DNA of 64,000 nucleotides, taken from NCBI RefSeq assembly GCF_030063415.1, contig NZ_JASITA010000002.1, positions 316,335-380,334 on the forward strand, in the 5' to 3' direction. The stretch comes from Streptomyces sp. H27-C3 (GTDB lineage Bacteria > Actinomycetota > Actinomycetes > Streptomycetales > Streptomycetaceae). The notes under the pieces are model-generated. The model saw only the letters and a program-made list of their open reading frames with translations. It did not search any database and was not told the origin of the DNA. Positions 21,837 through 30,009 of this stretch are shown here, piece after piece (position 1 is the stretch's first letter; every line of letters begins with the position of its first letter). The position numbers and the translations under genes are program-made.

Positions 21837-23173
21837 CGGGCGGCATCGATTCGGTCGAGCGCGGCACGGGCGCGCGGGGCGTGCAGAGGGTGGAAGCGCG
21901 GGTCGATGGCCAGGGCACGCACGAGGTCCTCGCGGGCCGCCGCCCGCTCGTCCAGGGCGAGGCGGATCATCGCCCGGTGGTAGTGGAAGAGCGCGCTGCG
22001 CGTCCCCAGCCCCAGGGCGCGGTCCGCGTACGCCAGCGCCTGGGCGTTCCGCCCCGCCCGGTGCAACGCCCAGGCGCAGGCATCCTGTACGGCGATGAAG
22101 GGCCGGTCCTCGACGGCTGAACGGCCCATGGTGACGGCCCGCCCGCGATCGCCGTGGTCGGCCTCGAAGAGGATCGCGTCCACGTCGGCCGGCTCTCCGG
22201 CGGTCCGGCGCACCTGCTCGTGCGCGCGCAGTACGTCGTACTGCGCGCGGGCCTCGCGGGTCTTCCCCAGAGACTCCTGAAGCTCGCCCAGACCCAGGAG
22301 GTACTGCTGCAGCGGGACGACCGCGATGGCCGCCGCGTAGTCGGCGACGGCTTGCCGGTCGTGGCCGAGCACCGCATGCGCACGGGCCCTCGCCTCCAGC
22401 AGCGGCGCGTCCCCCGGAGCGGCCCGCAGACCGTCCTCCGCCTCCCGCAGCGCGGTGCGTGCGTCGCCCGCCTCCTGCGCGAGGGTGGCGAGATGGAGGC
22501 GGGCGAAGGCCCGGTCCGCAGGCGTCGCGGCGTAGTCCAGGGCGCGTTTCATGAGCGTCCGCGCCTGCGGGATGTCGCCGCGCAGCTCCCAGGTGTAGGA
22601 GGCACGGGCGAGGGAGGAGACGCCGGGCCGCAGATCCGTCATGCGCTGCACGGCACGGTAGGACTCCTCGTACCGCCCCAGCTGCGTATAGGCGTCGGCG
22701 AGAACTCCCTGAGCCGCGGCGTTCGACGGGTTGGTCGCCGCTGCCCGGCGTCCCCAGGCCAGAGCCGTCGTGAAATCGTGCCGGGCGGCGGCCAGTGCCC
22801 CCATACCCGTCTCGGCCTGATGGTTGTCGCGCGGCTGCACCTTCAACGACCTGCGAAGCGCTGACTCGGCCCTCGCGTACGCAGCGGGATCCGCCGTGGT
22901 CCGGCCCTCCTGTACGGACGCCATCCCCAGCTCGGCCCAGCCGACGTAGTTCCGCGGCACCCGGCGCAGCTCCTCACGCAGCGCGGCCACGGACCCCCTC
23001 GGCGAACCCGCCTGCGCCCCCTTCACCGACGCGTTATCTCCATCAGGAGGAGGCAGCCCGACCGATCCCGCAGCGAACAGGGTTACTCCCAGAACCAGGG
23101 CGATGCCCGCCCCACACAGCCATCTGCGGCCGGTGCGCGGTCTGGGTGGATCGACGACCTCCTGCTGGGGCAC
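21833..23173 (-). CDS. Membrane-anchored TPR protein
   Basis: A 446-residue protein with an N-terminal membrane anchor (WLCGAGIALVLGVTLFAAGSV, about 18-38) and tetratricopeptide repeats from about 60 to the end (for example AWGRRAAATNPSNAAAQGVLADAYTQLGRYEESYRAVQRM). It overlaps the Ni/Co-transporter-like gene by four bases, so the two are an operon. DUF4331, TPR and NiCoT-like genes lie within 7 kb here, though they are separated by other genes. A scaffold for extracytoplasmic complexes is plausible. Confidence 0.8.
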   Translation of the reverse strand: MPQQEVVDPPRPRTGRRWLCGAGIALVLGVTLFAAGSVGLPPPDGDNASVKGAQAGSPRGSVAALREELRRVPRNYVGWAELGMASVQEGRTTADPAAYARAESALRRSLKVQPRDNHQAETGMGALAAARHDFTTALAWGRRAAATNPSNAAAQGVLADAYTQLGRYEESYRAVQRMTDLRPGVSSLARASYTWELRGDIPQARTLMKRALDYAATPADRAFARLHLATLAQEAGDARTALREAEDGLRAAPGDAPLLEARARAHAVLGHDRQAVADYAAAIAVVPLQQYLLGLGELQESLGKTREARAQYDVLRAHEQVRRTAGEPADVDAILFEADHGDRGRAVTMGRSAVEDRPFIAVQDACAWALHRAGRNAQALAYADRALGLGTRSALFHYHRAMIRLALDERAAAREDLVRALAIDPRFHPLHAPRARAALDRIDAAR

Positions 23174-23220
23174 GGTCCTCCTCGAACGAGTACAAGGCGC
23201 TGGCGATCACGTCGCGCGCA

Positions 23221-23264
23221 CGGTGCGCGGACGGTGCGAGTACGGTGCGCGGACGGTGCGAGTA
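23221..23264. repeat. 22-bp tandem repeat, two copies
   Basis: CGGTGCGCGGACGGTGCGAG plus TA is repeated exactly twice, with partial units on both sides. It lies upstream of the TPR gene and next to a transposase-like remnant, in a stretch (23174-23665) with no intact gene. Perhaps a slippage product or regulator sites. Confidence 0.6.
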
Positions 23265-23346
23265 CGACCAGGGGGGCGGTCTGCCCTGCAACGCCGAGGA
23301 CACCATGCGTGGGGCGACTCTGCTCGTCGGACTCGGCCATCCGGTC

Positions 23347-23460
23347 GCACCAGACCGGATCTTCGGCGACGGGGTGCTGACCACAGCCATCCTCGACCGG
23401 CTCCTGATTCAGGTCCGCGGAGCCATTCATTCGCGATGTCGAGCGGGCGCTGGAATCCAT
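23347..23460 (+). pseudogene. Possible IS21 IstB-like C-terminal fragment
   Basis: A short reading, RIFGDGVLTTAILDRLL then IQVRG, resembles the end of IS21-type IstB ATPases (FGD..LTTAILDRLL...IRG.SYR). Nothing upstream continues the protein and the frame is lost right after. It is a plausible relic of an insertion sequence in this gene-poor stretch, but too short to be sure. Confidence 0.35.
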
Positions 23461-23665
23461 CCCGCCGCAGAACGGTCGGCGACCCCACTGATCAGCACTC
23501 TCGCGGTTGCACAACGATCCTCTCGGGCGGAGTGTGTATCCCTGCCCACCTCGGATTCGGGCGCCGTTGGGGGGTCTTTGCCGTCCCCCGAACGTACGTC
23601 GCGATCCCTCACCTCCGGGGAATGCGCGCCGCCCGCCGGTCGCCACGGCGGACGTCCCGTCCGGG

Positions 23666-24484
23666 TCAGCCCATCGGTTCCATTGGGGCGCCGGAGTGTT
23701 CGAGCCCTGGCAACAGCCAGGGCTCGAACGGCGCCAGGGCGGCGAGGACGATGAGCGCGAGGCCGACCGCTGTGGAGAGGCGCGGGCCCCAGCGCCAGAG
23801 TTTCTCGGCGAAGATCACGACTGCCAGGGCGGCCATCGCCACGATGTTCATGACGCCGAGCGGGACGAGGACCAGCATGAGGCCCCAGCAGCAGCCGACG
23901 CAGAAGAGGCCATGGTGGGCTCCGACGCGCAGGTCGCGGGCCCAGGGGCGGAAGCTCGCGTAGCGGAGGAGCTGGCCCATGGGGCTGCGGCAGTGGCGCA
24001 GGCAGATGTGCTTCAGGGGGCCGAGTTCGTACAGCCCGGCGAGCAGGAACGCGCCCGCGCCGATCCAGCGCGCGGCAGTGGCGTGGTCGTCCACCAGGCG
24101 GCCGGTCACCCCCAGGGCCGCGTACACGAGGAGCCCGAAGGCCGTCCAGGCGAGCAGGTAGCCGCCGGTGAACTGAGCGATCCGGCCGACTCGGACCGCG
24201 CCTGCGGACTGGCGGCTGATGCCGCGTACCCAGGTGATGGCCACCGGGGCCACGGACGGCAGCATCATGGCGATCATCATGGCCAGCCAGAGCGCCAGGA
24301 AGAGTGGCAGGCTCATGCCCATCGTGCCCGGTTCGACACCCATGCCCCGGGCCTGCCCGATCGTCACCAGCCACGTGAGGAGGGCGATCACCGCCATCAG
24401 GCCCCAGGCGACGCCCAGGACGCGTGGCGGCAGTAGGTTCCCGGGGCGCAGCGGGGGTGAGGTGGAGATTCGACGGTCGCGCAT
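23666..24484 (-). CDS. DUF2182 predicted metal-binding membrane protein
   Basis: A 272-residue polytopic membrane protein with about six hydrophobic segments. WLAMMIAMMLPSVAPVAI (about 68-85), Met-rich, is the DUF2182 hallmark. LKHICLRHCRSPMGQLL and HHGLFCVGCCWGLMLVL carry the conserved Cys/His. AGGAACGCC precedes ATG 24484. It is divergent from a DUF1326 gene, a pairing seen repeatedly in bacteria. Function unknown, probably metal-related. Confidence 0.85.
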   Translation of the reverse strand: MRDRRISTSPPLRPGNLLPPRVLGVAWGLMAVIALLTWLVTIGQARGMGVEPGTMGMSLPLFLALWLAMMIAMMLPSVAPVAITWVRGISRQSAGAVRVGRIAQFTGGYLLAWTAFGLLVYAALGVTGRLVDDHATAARWIGAGAFLLAGLYELGPLKHICLRHCRSPMGQLLRYASFRPWARDLRVGAHHGLFCVGCCWGLMLVLVPLGVMNIVAMAALAVVIFAEKLWRWGPRLSTAVGLALIVLAALAPFEPWLLPGLEHSGAPMEPMG

Positions 24485-24658
24485 GGCGTTCCTGCCTCCC
24501 GTTCCCAGGACAGCACAGGGCGGCAGGTTCCGCCTGGTGTCCGTAGCGCAGAGGGTGGACGATGGAGGGAGAAGGCCCGCGCGACCGGGCGCTTCCTCGT
24601 GGCCGCAGAACGCCTCTCGGCCGCCCGTCCGGGCGCGGGGCCGTGAGGAGGTGCGGTG

Positions 24659-25315
24659 ATGTCCGAAGCGACAGCGGTCATGCCGAAGTGGCACGCCAAG
24701 GGGGACTGGTTCGACACCTGCAAGTGCAGTGTGCCGTGTCCGTGCTCGTTCGCACAGCTGCCCACGTTCGGCGACTGCGACGGCGTCCTCGCCTGGCACA
24801 TACGCGAGGGCCGATACGGTGACGTCCCACTTGACGGTCTCAACGTCCTGATGCTCGGTTCCTTCGTGGGCAACGCCTGGGCCGAGCACTCCGACGCATA
24901 TGCGGCGGTCTTCGTCGACGAACGTGCCGACGACCGGCAGCGCGAGGCGTTGCAGATGATTTTCGGCGGTGAAGCCGGCGGCTGGCCCGCCGAGTTCGGT
25001 GAGATGTTCGGCGCGGAGATGCGGGGCATGGAGTTCGCCCCGATCGAGTTCGATGTGGCCGACGACCTCGCGTCCTGGGCGGTCAGGATTCCAGGCCGCG
25101 TCGAGGCGAGGGCGGAAGCCCTCACCGGCCCGACGACCCCGGACGGCGCACGCGTCCAGACAACCAACCTGCCGGGCTCCGAAACGGGCCCGGGCCAACT
25201 CGCCACCTGGGGCCGGGCGACGGCCGACCAGGCCGACGCGTTCGGATTCCAGTGGAGCCGAGAAGGCCAGTCAAGCAAGCACATCACCTTCGACTGGCAG
25301 GGCGGCCCGGCCTGA
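24659..25315 (+). CDS. DUF1326 family protein
   Basis: A 218-residue soluble protein starting MSEATAVMPKWHAKGDWFDTCKCSVPCPC, with the family's N-terminal Cys cluster CKCSVPCPC, then GDCDGVLAWHIREGRYGDVPLDGLNVLMLGSFVGNAW. GGAGG sits seven bases before ATG 24659, so I prefer it to the GTG three bases earlier. It is divergent from the DUF2182 membrane protein, its usual genomic partner. Likely binds a metal or small ligand through the cysteines. Function unknown. Confidence 0.85.
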   Translation: MSEATAVMPKWHAKGDWFDTCKCSVPCPCSFAQLPTFGDCDGVLAWHIREGRYGDVPLDGLNVLMLGSFVGNAWAEHSDAYAAVFVDERADDRQREALQMIFGGEAGGWPAEFGEMFGAEMRGMEFAPIEFDVADDLASWAVRIPGRVEARAEALTGPTTPDGARVQTTNLPGSETGPGQLATWGRATADQADAFGFQWSREGQSSKHITFDWQGGPA

Positions 25316-25609
25316 GGACCGGTCGCACGGGCGGTGGGTGAAGCGCGAGGGGCTGTCCACGCGGTCGGCGGCGTCCCTGCGCCATCCTGACGGGCAGCCC
25401 TCGATGGACTCCCGCGAGCGGTACGGCGGCGGCTCGTCGCAGGCCCCGTTCGGGGGCTCGCCCCCGGGCCGACTCGCGTGAGCGATGCGTGAGCGGACGG
25501 CGAAGCAGAAGCCGACATCAACAGGACCGAGCCTCCTGCCATGTGGCGCTGACCAGGCAGAACAGCACCACGCGGCACGGGCAAGCAGTACCGGGCAGGA
25601 ATCCGACGC

Positions 25610-25776
25610 GCTCGGTCGGCGGGCAACGGCGTTACTCCCGGCGGGAGATCGACCGGGTGGCCGAGGCGGTCGATCTCATCGACGAGGGCGTCACCCTGGT
25701 CGGCGTCCGGCACGTACTGACCCTGCGCGCACGGGTCGCCGTACTGGAGGCCGAACTGCGCGGCGCCCACGGCTGA
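25610..25776 (+). pseudogene. MerR/HspR-like C-terminal fragment
   Basis: The reading GGQRRYSRREIDRVAEAVDLIDEGVTLVGVRHVLTLR, then ARVAVLEAELR, matches the second half of an HspR/MerR-type winged helix plus coiled coil. The N-terminal recognition helix is missing and the upstream bases read as unrelated peptide. It is a remnant, or a very short protein without a DNA-reading helix. The remainder of 25316-26045 shows no other gene; part of it is low-complexity. Confidence 0.55.
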
Positions 25777-26045
25777 GCGCCTGCCCCCGAAAGCCCCGCT
25801 CCGAACCCGGCCTTCGCCCCATGCCCGCTCCGGCCCCGGCCTTCGCGTACCTCATACGCCGTCCCGGGACGCGACCCAGCGACCCTGCCCAGCGCTGCTT
25901 CCACTGCCCCTCCCGGCAGCCGTTCTCACGAACCCACCCGCGTCCCTGCGTTCCAGAATCCCACTGGGGAACGCGAACCGAAGTGCCGTCCGCACGGTCG
26001 AGGCTGCCCCACCGGACGTTGCCGGTGCGGACTGCTCCCCGCTCC

Positions 26046-26960
26046 TCACTCCCGGCACGTCAACTTCATCTGAGCCGCCGCATGATGCGCCCCCACCAGC
26101 GTCGCGTCTCCCCAGTCCCGCCCGCGGTCGATCAGCTGAATCGCGATGCGCCCGCCCTTGACCGCGTAACTCCCGACCTGCACCAGGCTGCCGCGATGTA
26201 CGGTTTGGCGCACGGCGAACGCCGCGTACGAGGACTTCTCCTCGTTGGGGTCGGCGAGCACCCGGTAGAACGTGGGGTTGCCGGCGACATCGTTGTCGCG
26301 GCCGCTCTTGGGGACGAACACCGCGAGCGCGCATTTCTCGAAGCCCTTGCCGACCTGCCAGGACCAGACGGCGCTGCCGCCGCGGTCCTTGTCCGGGGCG
26401 CCGGACATGGGGACGGCGCTGAAGCGCCCGTCGCACGAACCGGACCTCGAACCACCGGACTTGACGGTGTACCAGGCCGCGATGCCGTTCTCGAAGCGCC
26501 CGAACTCGCGGTAGCTTCCACCGGGGCAACCGGGTCCCGCCCACGCCGTGAACGACGGGCTGCGCGCGGGCGGCGGCGGCTTGGCGGGGGCCTTCGGGGG
26601 CCGGGATGTGGGGGGTGGGGTCCGGGGCGGGTCGACGGGCTCCTGCCCGGTCGGGCCGATCCGGGTCGGCGCCCCGCCGGGCGCGTCGTCCGCGTTGCCC
26701 ACGGGCCCGTCCATACCGCCGCCGCCGCCGGAGTCGGTCAACAGCGTCGCCGACACGACCAGAACGGCCAGCGCGACCCCAACTCCCGTGACCACCCACA
26801 CCTTTCGCACCCGGATGAGGGTGGAGAACCGGCCGAAGGCCGTCTCGCGGGCCACCCAGCACCCGTCCGCCGGCCGCCCACCCCCCGAACCCGCCCCACA
26901 GTCCGGGCAGACCATGCCCGGCAACACGTCCCCGTGACCGCCGCACCGTTCGCACACCAT
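26046..26960 (-). CDS. Zinc-ribbon, single-TM protein with secreted C-terminal domain
   Basis: A 304-residue protein. An N-terminal zinc ribbon (CERCGGHGDVLPGMVCPDCG, residues 3-22) faces the cytosol; one membrane segment follows (VWVVTGVGVALAVLVVSATLL, about 52-72), then a Pro-rich linker (about 105-140). The outer domain of about 160 residues contains CPGGSYREFGRFENGIAAWYTV and ends in MKLTC. AGAAGG precedes ATG 26960. It looks like the non-kinase part of a sensor or adhesin. No firm family. Confidence 0.7.
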   Translation of the reverse strand: MVCERCGGHGDVLPGMVCPDCGAGSGGGRPADGCWVARETAFGRFSTLIRVRKVWVVTGVGVALAVLVVSATLLTDSGGGGGMDGPVGNADDAPGGAPTRIGPTGQEPVDPPRTPPPTSRPPKAPAKPPPPARSPSFTAWAGPGCPGGSYREFGRFENGIAAWYTVKSGGSRSGSCDGRFSAVPMSGAPDKDRGGSAVWSWQVGKGFEKCALAVFVPKSGRDNDVAGNPTFYRVLADPNEEKSSYAAFAVRQTVHRGSLVQVGSYAVKGGRIAIQLIDRGRDWGDATLVGAHHAAAQMKLTCRE

Positions 26961-26999
26961 GAAGACCTTCTCGCGCCGCACTTCCCGAACTTCCCGATC

Positions 27000-27031
27000 A
27001 TCCTGACCAGTCGGACATCCTGACCAGTCGG
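27000..27031. promoter_or_regulatory. Two ATCCTGACCAGTCGG direct repeats
   Basis: The 15-bp sequence occurs at 27000-27014 and 27017-27031, a 17-bp period, between the zinc-ribbon gene's start (minus) and the MerR remnant (plus). Spacing and position suggest operator sites for one of the two divergent promoters. Confidence 0.5.
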
Positions 27032-27175
27032 CCAGTAAGCCAAGAGGGACCAACTATGCACGAGGCCACCCCCCTGAGACAGGGAACCCACACGATTGAC
27101 CTTGCCCCAGAGGCAGGGCCCAGCCTCATCCGCGTCGGGCCGCGAGCCAGCGGCCCGGTGACGAAGGATGGAGCC

Positions 27176-27490
27176 ATGGACCTGCCGACCACACCGGACA
27201 CGCCGAGCGCCCCGGCCACCCCGACCGTGCCGAAACTCTTGACCATCGGCGCGTTCGCGGCCCGCTCACGCCTCTCGCCCAAAGCGCTGCGCCTGTACGA
27301 CCGACTGGGCCTCCTGACACCGGCCCACGTCGACGCGGACACCGGCTACCGCTGGTACCGGGCGGACCAGGTGGAGCGGGCGCGGCTGGTCGCCCTGCTG
27401 CGGCGGATCGACATGCCGCTGGCGCGGATCGCCGCGGTCGTCGAACTGCCGGGCCCCCAGGCCGCGGACGAGGTGTCGGCGTACTGGGGG
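27176..27490 (+). pseudogene. MerR-family regulator, truncated
   Basis: The first about 105 residues are a good MerR N-terminus: KLLTIGAFAARSRLSPKALRLYDRLGLLTPAHVDADTGYRWYRADQVERARLVALLRRIDMPLARIAAVV. After ADEVSAYWG the reading turns into non-family peptide and runs into repeat copy C. The effector-binding domain and most of the dimer helix are gone. The start (ATG 27176) and HTH look intact, so a short DNA-binding remnant could still be made. Truncated by a rearrangement near the repeat. Confidence 0.7.
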
Positions 27491-27590
27491 CGGAGGGGCA
27501 TTCGCATACTGGACGTATTCGGCTGTTCCGACAACGCGGCGAGGTGCCGTAGCTGTCATCGTGCGCCCGCCAGGGATTGCGGGACAGCCC

Positions 27591-27677
27591 TTACGACCTC
27601 GGGGGCAATAGCGCGCGGGCTCCCGGCGTCCTGCGACGCCGCTCGCCGATCCACGCTCCATTGCCCCCGAGGTCGTC
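27591..27677. repeat. Structured repeat, copy C (internal deletion, inverted)
   Basis: An inverted copy of the 15214 element with both terminal inverted repeats (TTACGACCTCGGGGGCAAT at the left end) and both flanks, but the central core of about 75 bp is missing. The junction joins sequence that in copy A lies in the two complementary arms. It follows the truncated MerR gene. Bases 27678-27864 beyond it hold no gene that I can support. Confidence 0.75.
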
Positions 27678-27864
27678 AGTGTCGCGCCAGGCACCATTTG
27701 CCCCGTAGCGACGCCCGGCAGGCGCTCTCGCCGCACCGGACGCCGCTCCCTGACGGGCGAACGTCACCCGCCGCGGCACTGGCCCCCGGCGAGGGGAGGG
27801 CGGCACGAGGGGCATCGCGCTGCACCAGCGGCCGGGTACTACTCGCCCCCCTCTCCCGCGTACC

Positions 27865-28251
27865 TCAGTCCCCCTCGCCCCTCCCCGGGCCGCCCATGTC
27901 CAGCGGGCCCTCGCCGCCCGGGCCGCGGGGTTCCAGCTCGACCTGGATGCGGTGGGTGGTGTCCCTGGAGGCCGTGGCGCCCAGCTCCGCGGTGACCACG
28001 CCGATGCGCAGGCCGCCCTTTCCGCTGCCCTCGCGGCGCACCTGGACGGCGAATTCCAGGTGCACCTTCTGCACCCGGAAGCGCATTCCGCTCGCGCTGC
28101 CGCGGCGTTGGGCCTCCTCCAGCTCCGCCCGTACCTGGCTGATCACATCGGCCAGACCCGCGCCTGCCACCGTGCCGTTCGCCGTGTCCGCAGTGCCGTT
28201 CGTGTTCACCGTGCCCACATCCCCCCGCTGCCGCCGAGGCCCCATTGTCAC
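27865..28251 (-). CDS. Trypsin-co-occurring domain protein (Trypco2-like)
   Basis: A 128-residue protein. Residues about 30-105 (LADVISQVRAELEEAQRRG...MRFRVQKVHLEFAVQVRREGSGKGGLRIGVVTAELG) match the small trypsin-co-occurring domain 2 that accompanies trypsin-like conflict proteases in actinobacteria. The C-terminal tail is Gly/Pro-rich. It is divergent from the protease gene by 24 bp, so one short region holds both starts. GTG 28251 and ATG 28245 are both possible starts. It probably guards or recruits the protease; its molecular role is unknown. Confidence 0.72.
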   Translation of the reverse strand: MTMGPRRQRGDVGTVNTNGTADTANGTVAGAGLADVISQVRAELEEAQRRGSASGMRFRVQKVHLEFAVQVRREGSGKGGLRIGVVTAELGATASRDTTHRIQVELEPRGPGGEGPLDMGGPGRGEGD

Positions 28252-28275
28252 CCACGGCGACTATGCTGGTACAGC

Positions 28276-30009
28276 ATGGGGGAGTCACACACGGAGACCA
28301 ACTTCCGTACTGATCAAGAAACTTGGCGTGTTCGATTACGGAGCGCCGACTGTGCCAAGCAGGTACTCGGGGCCGGGGTGCTGCTCGGTGACGGACTGGT
28401 GCTGACCTGCGCGCATGTCATCCGGATTCCCGGGACCGACGAGCATCTGCCGTCCGTGACCGTGGAGTTCCCGGGCACCGGCGGCGCGGTCGGGACCGGG
28501 CTGCGGGCCCTCGTAGAGCCGCTCCACTGGGTCCCCCGCGCCGACGACCACAGCGGTGATCTCGCCCTGCTGCGGTTGGCCGGCCCCCCACCGGCCGCCG
28601 CGCGGGCCACCACACTCCACCGGCTGCCGACCATCTGGAACCGCCGGGTTCACTTCGCCGGATACCCCTCCCGCATCACCGGCGGCAAGTGGTCCGAGGC
28701 GCTCATCAAGGGCAACGGTGGGCCCGGTGACGAATGGGTGCAGATCGACCCGGTCGTCGAGGCGGACACCCTGATGCGGCGCTTCAGTGGCGCCGGAGTC
28801 GTCGACAACCGCACCGGCCGCGTCATCGGCATCGTCGTCAGCAAACTCGACTCCGAGCGGGACGGCGCCCACTACCGGCACGGATACATGATCCCGACCG
28901 CCACGGTCATCAAGCACCTTCAGCTGGTGCGTGACCGGTATGCGACCGGCCGCCAGGTCGTCCCGCCGACGCTCACCGCCGACCCCGCCACCCCCGGTCC
29001 CGACCGCGGCTTCGCGCGCTGGCTGACCCGTTGGCTGGCGGGCGAGGACACCATGGCCGCCGTCGAGATCGCGTTCGTACGGGAGGCCGACAAGGACGCG
29101 GCGCTCGCCCTGCACACCACGCTCACCCTCGCCGACCGCGAGCGCTCCCCCCGCACCTCGGTCGCCGGGCCCGTCCCCAACGGCCACGTTGGGGTGCCGC
29201 GCCCCGGCAGCCTCGATCTGGCCGTCGACGTCCGCGGCAAAACCCCGGCGCAGGTCGCCGAGGAGATCGCGGAGGGCATGGGCCTGGACGGGCCGGGGCC
29301 GCAGCCGGTGCCGGAGCGCATAGCGGCCGACGCCTTGCCGCTCACCACCGTGATCGAGGGTGTGGACGATGCCGTGCGGCCGGTGGAGACCGTCGAGTTG
29401 CTGCACACGCTGGCCCGGCGCGGCGGGCGGCTGCTGCTGGTCTTCCGGCGGCACGACTCCCCCGCCCTGGACCGCACCCGCGAGCTCCTCCTCGATCCCG
29501 ACCACCCGGAGCGTCGGCTGGAGCGGATAGGCCTGCGCATCGGTCTGCTCACCCGCACCGAGGAACTCGCCAGGGATCTGCGCAGGCGCGCACAGTCATG
29601 CGTGCGCCCCCTGCCTTCGATCTCGCGCTACGCACCGGACCTGGAGCTCAAGGCGGTCCGGCTGGCGGCGGACCCCGAGCGTGGCGCCACGAGCTTCCTC
29701 GTCAAGCTGAGTTACGTCGAAAGGACCGTGGAGGCCGCCCTGCTGGAGGCGGAGACCGGCCACCGCACGCTCACCCGGCAGCTCGCTCGCCACCAGGAGC
29801 TGCGCGGCCTGCTCGACGCGTACGGGGCCCGGCTCGCCGCCCACCAAATCTCCGAGGCGGTGGCGCGGGAACAGCGGGAGGCGCAGCAGCTACTGACCGG
29901 CGGCCCCTGCGAACCGGCGGAGGCCGAGGGGGCGGTCGACCGGTTCGTACGGGCCGCCCGTACGGCACTTGAGGAGTTGCCCGGCAGCCCCGAGGAGGCA
30001 CCCCGGTGA
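28276..30009 (+). CDS. Trypsin-like serine protease with C-terminal effector/associated region
   Basis: A 577-residue cytosolic protein with no signal peptide. A trypsin-fold domain occupies about 20-235, with the triad H47 (LTCAHVI), D95 (SGDLALLRL) and S171 (FSGAGVV). Residues about 255-577 form a helical region without a known catalytic motif, including a long coiled stretch (EAETGHRTLTRQLARHQELRGLLDAYGARL). GTGA overlaps the kinase start. In related conflict systems such proteases are held inactive and released by a trigger. Substrate unknown. Confidence 0.82.
   Translation: MGESHTETNFRTDQETWRVRLRSADCAKQVLGAGVLLGDGLVLTCAHVIRIPGTDEHLPSVTVEFPGTGGAVGTGLRALVEPLHWVPRADDHSGDLALLRLAGPPPAAARATTLHRLPTIWNRRVHFAGYPSRITGGKWSEALIKGNGGPGDEWVQIDPVVEADTLMRRFSGAGVVDNRTGRVIGIVVSKLDSERDGAHYRHGYMIPTATVIKHLQLVRDRYATGRQVVPPTLTADPATPGPDRGFARWLTRWLAGEDTMAAVEIAFVREADKDAALALHTTLTLADRERSPRTSVAGPVPNGHVGVPRPGSLDLAVDVRGKTPAQVAEEIAEGMGLDGPGPQPVPERIAADALPLTTVIEGVDDAVRPVETVELLHTLARRGGRLLLVFRRHDSPALDRTRELLLDPDHPERRLERIGLRIGLLTRTEELARDLRRRAQSCVRPLPSISRYAPDLELKAVRLAADPERGATSFLVKLSYVERTVEAALLEAETGHRTLTRQLARHQELRGLLDAYGARLAAHQISEAVAREQREAQQLLTGGPCEPAEAEGAVDRFVRAARTALEELPGSPEEAPR

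Noticed and set aside
28650..29505. Long minus-strand frames opposite the protease gene
   Set aside because: They are shadows of GC-rich codon bias; the plus frame has a full catalytic triad.
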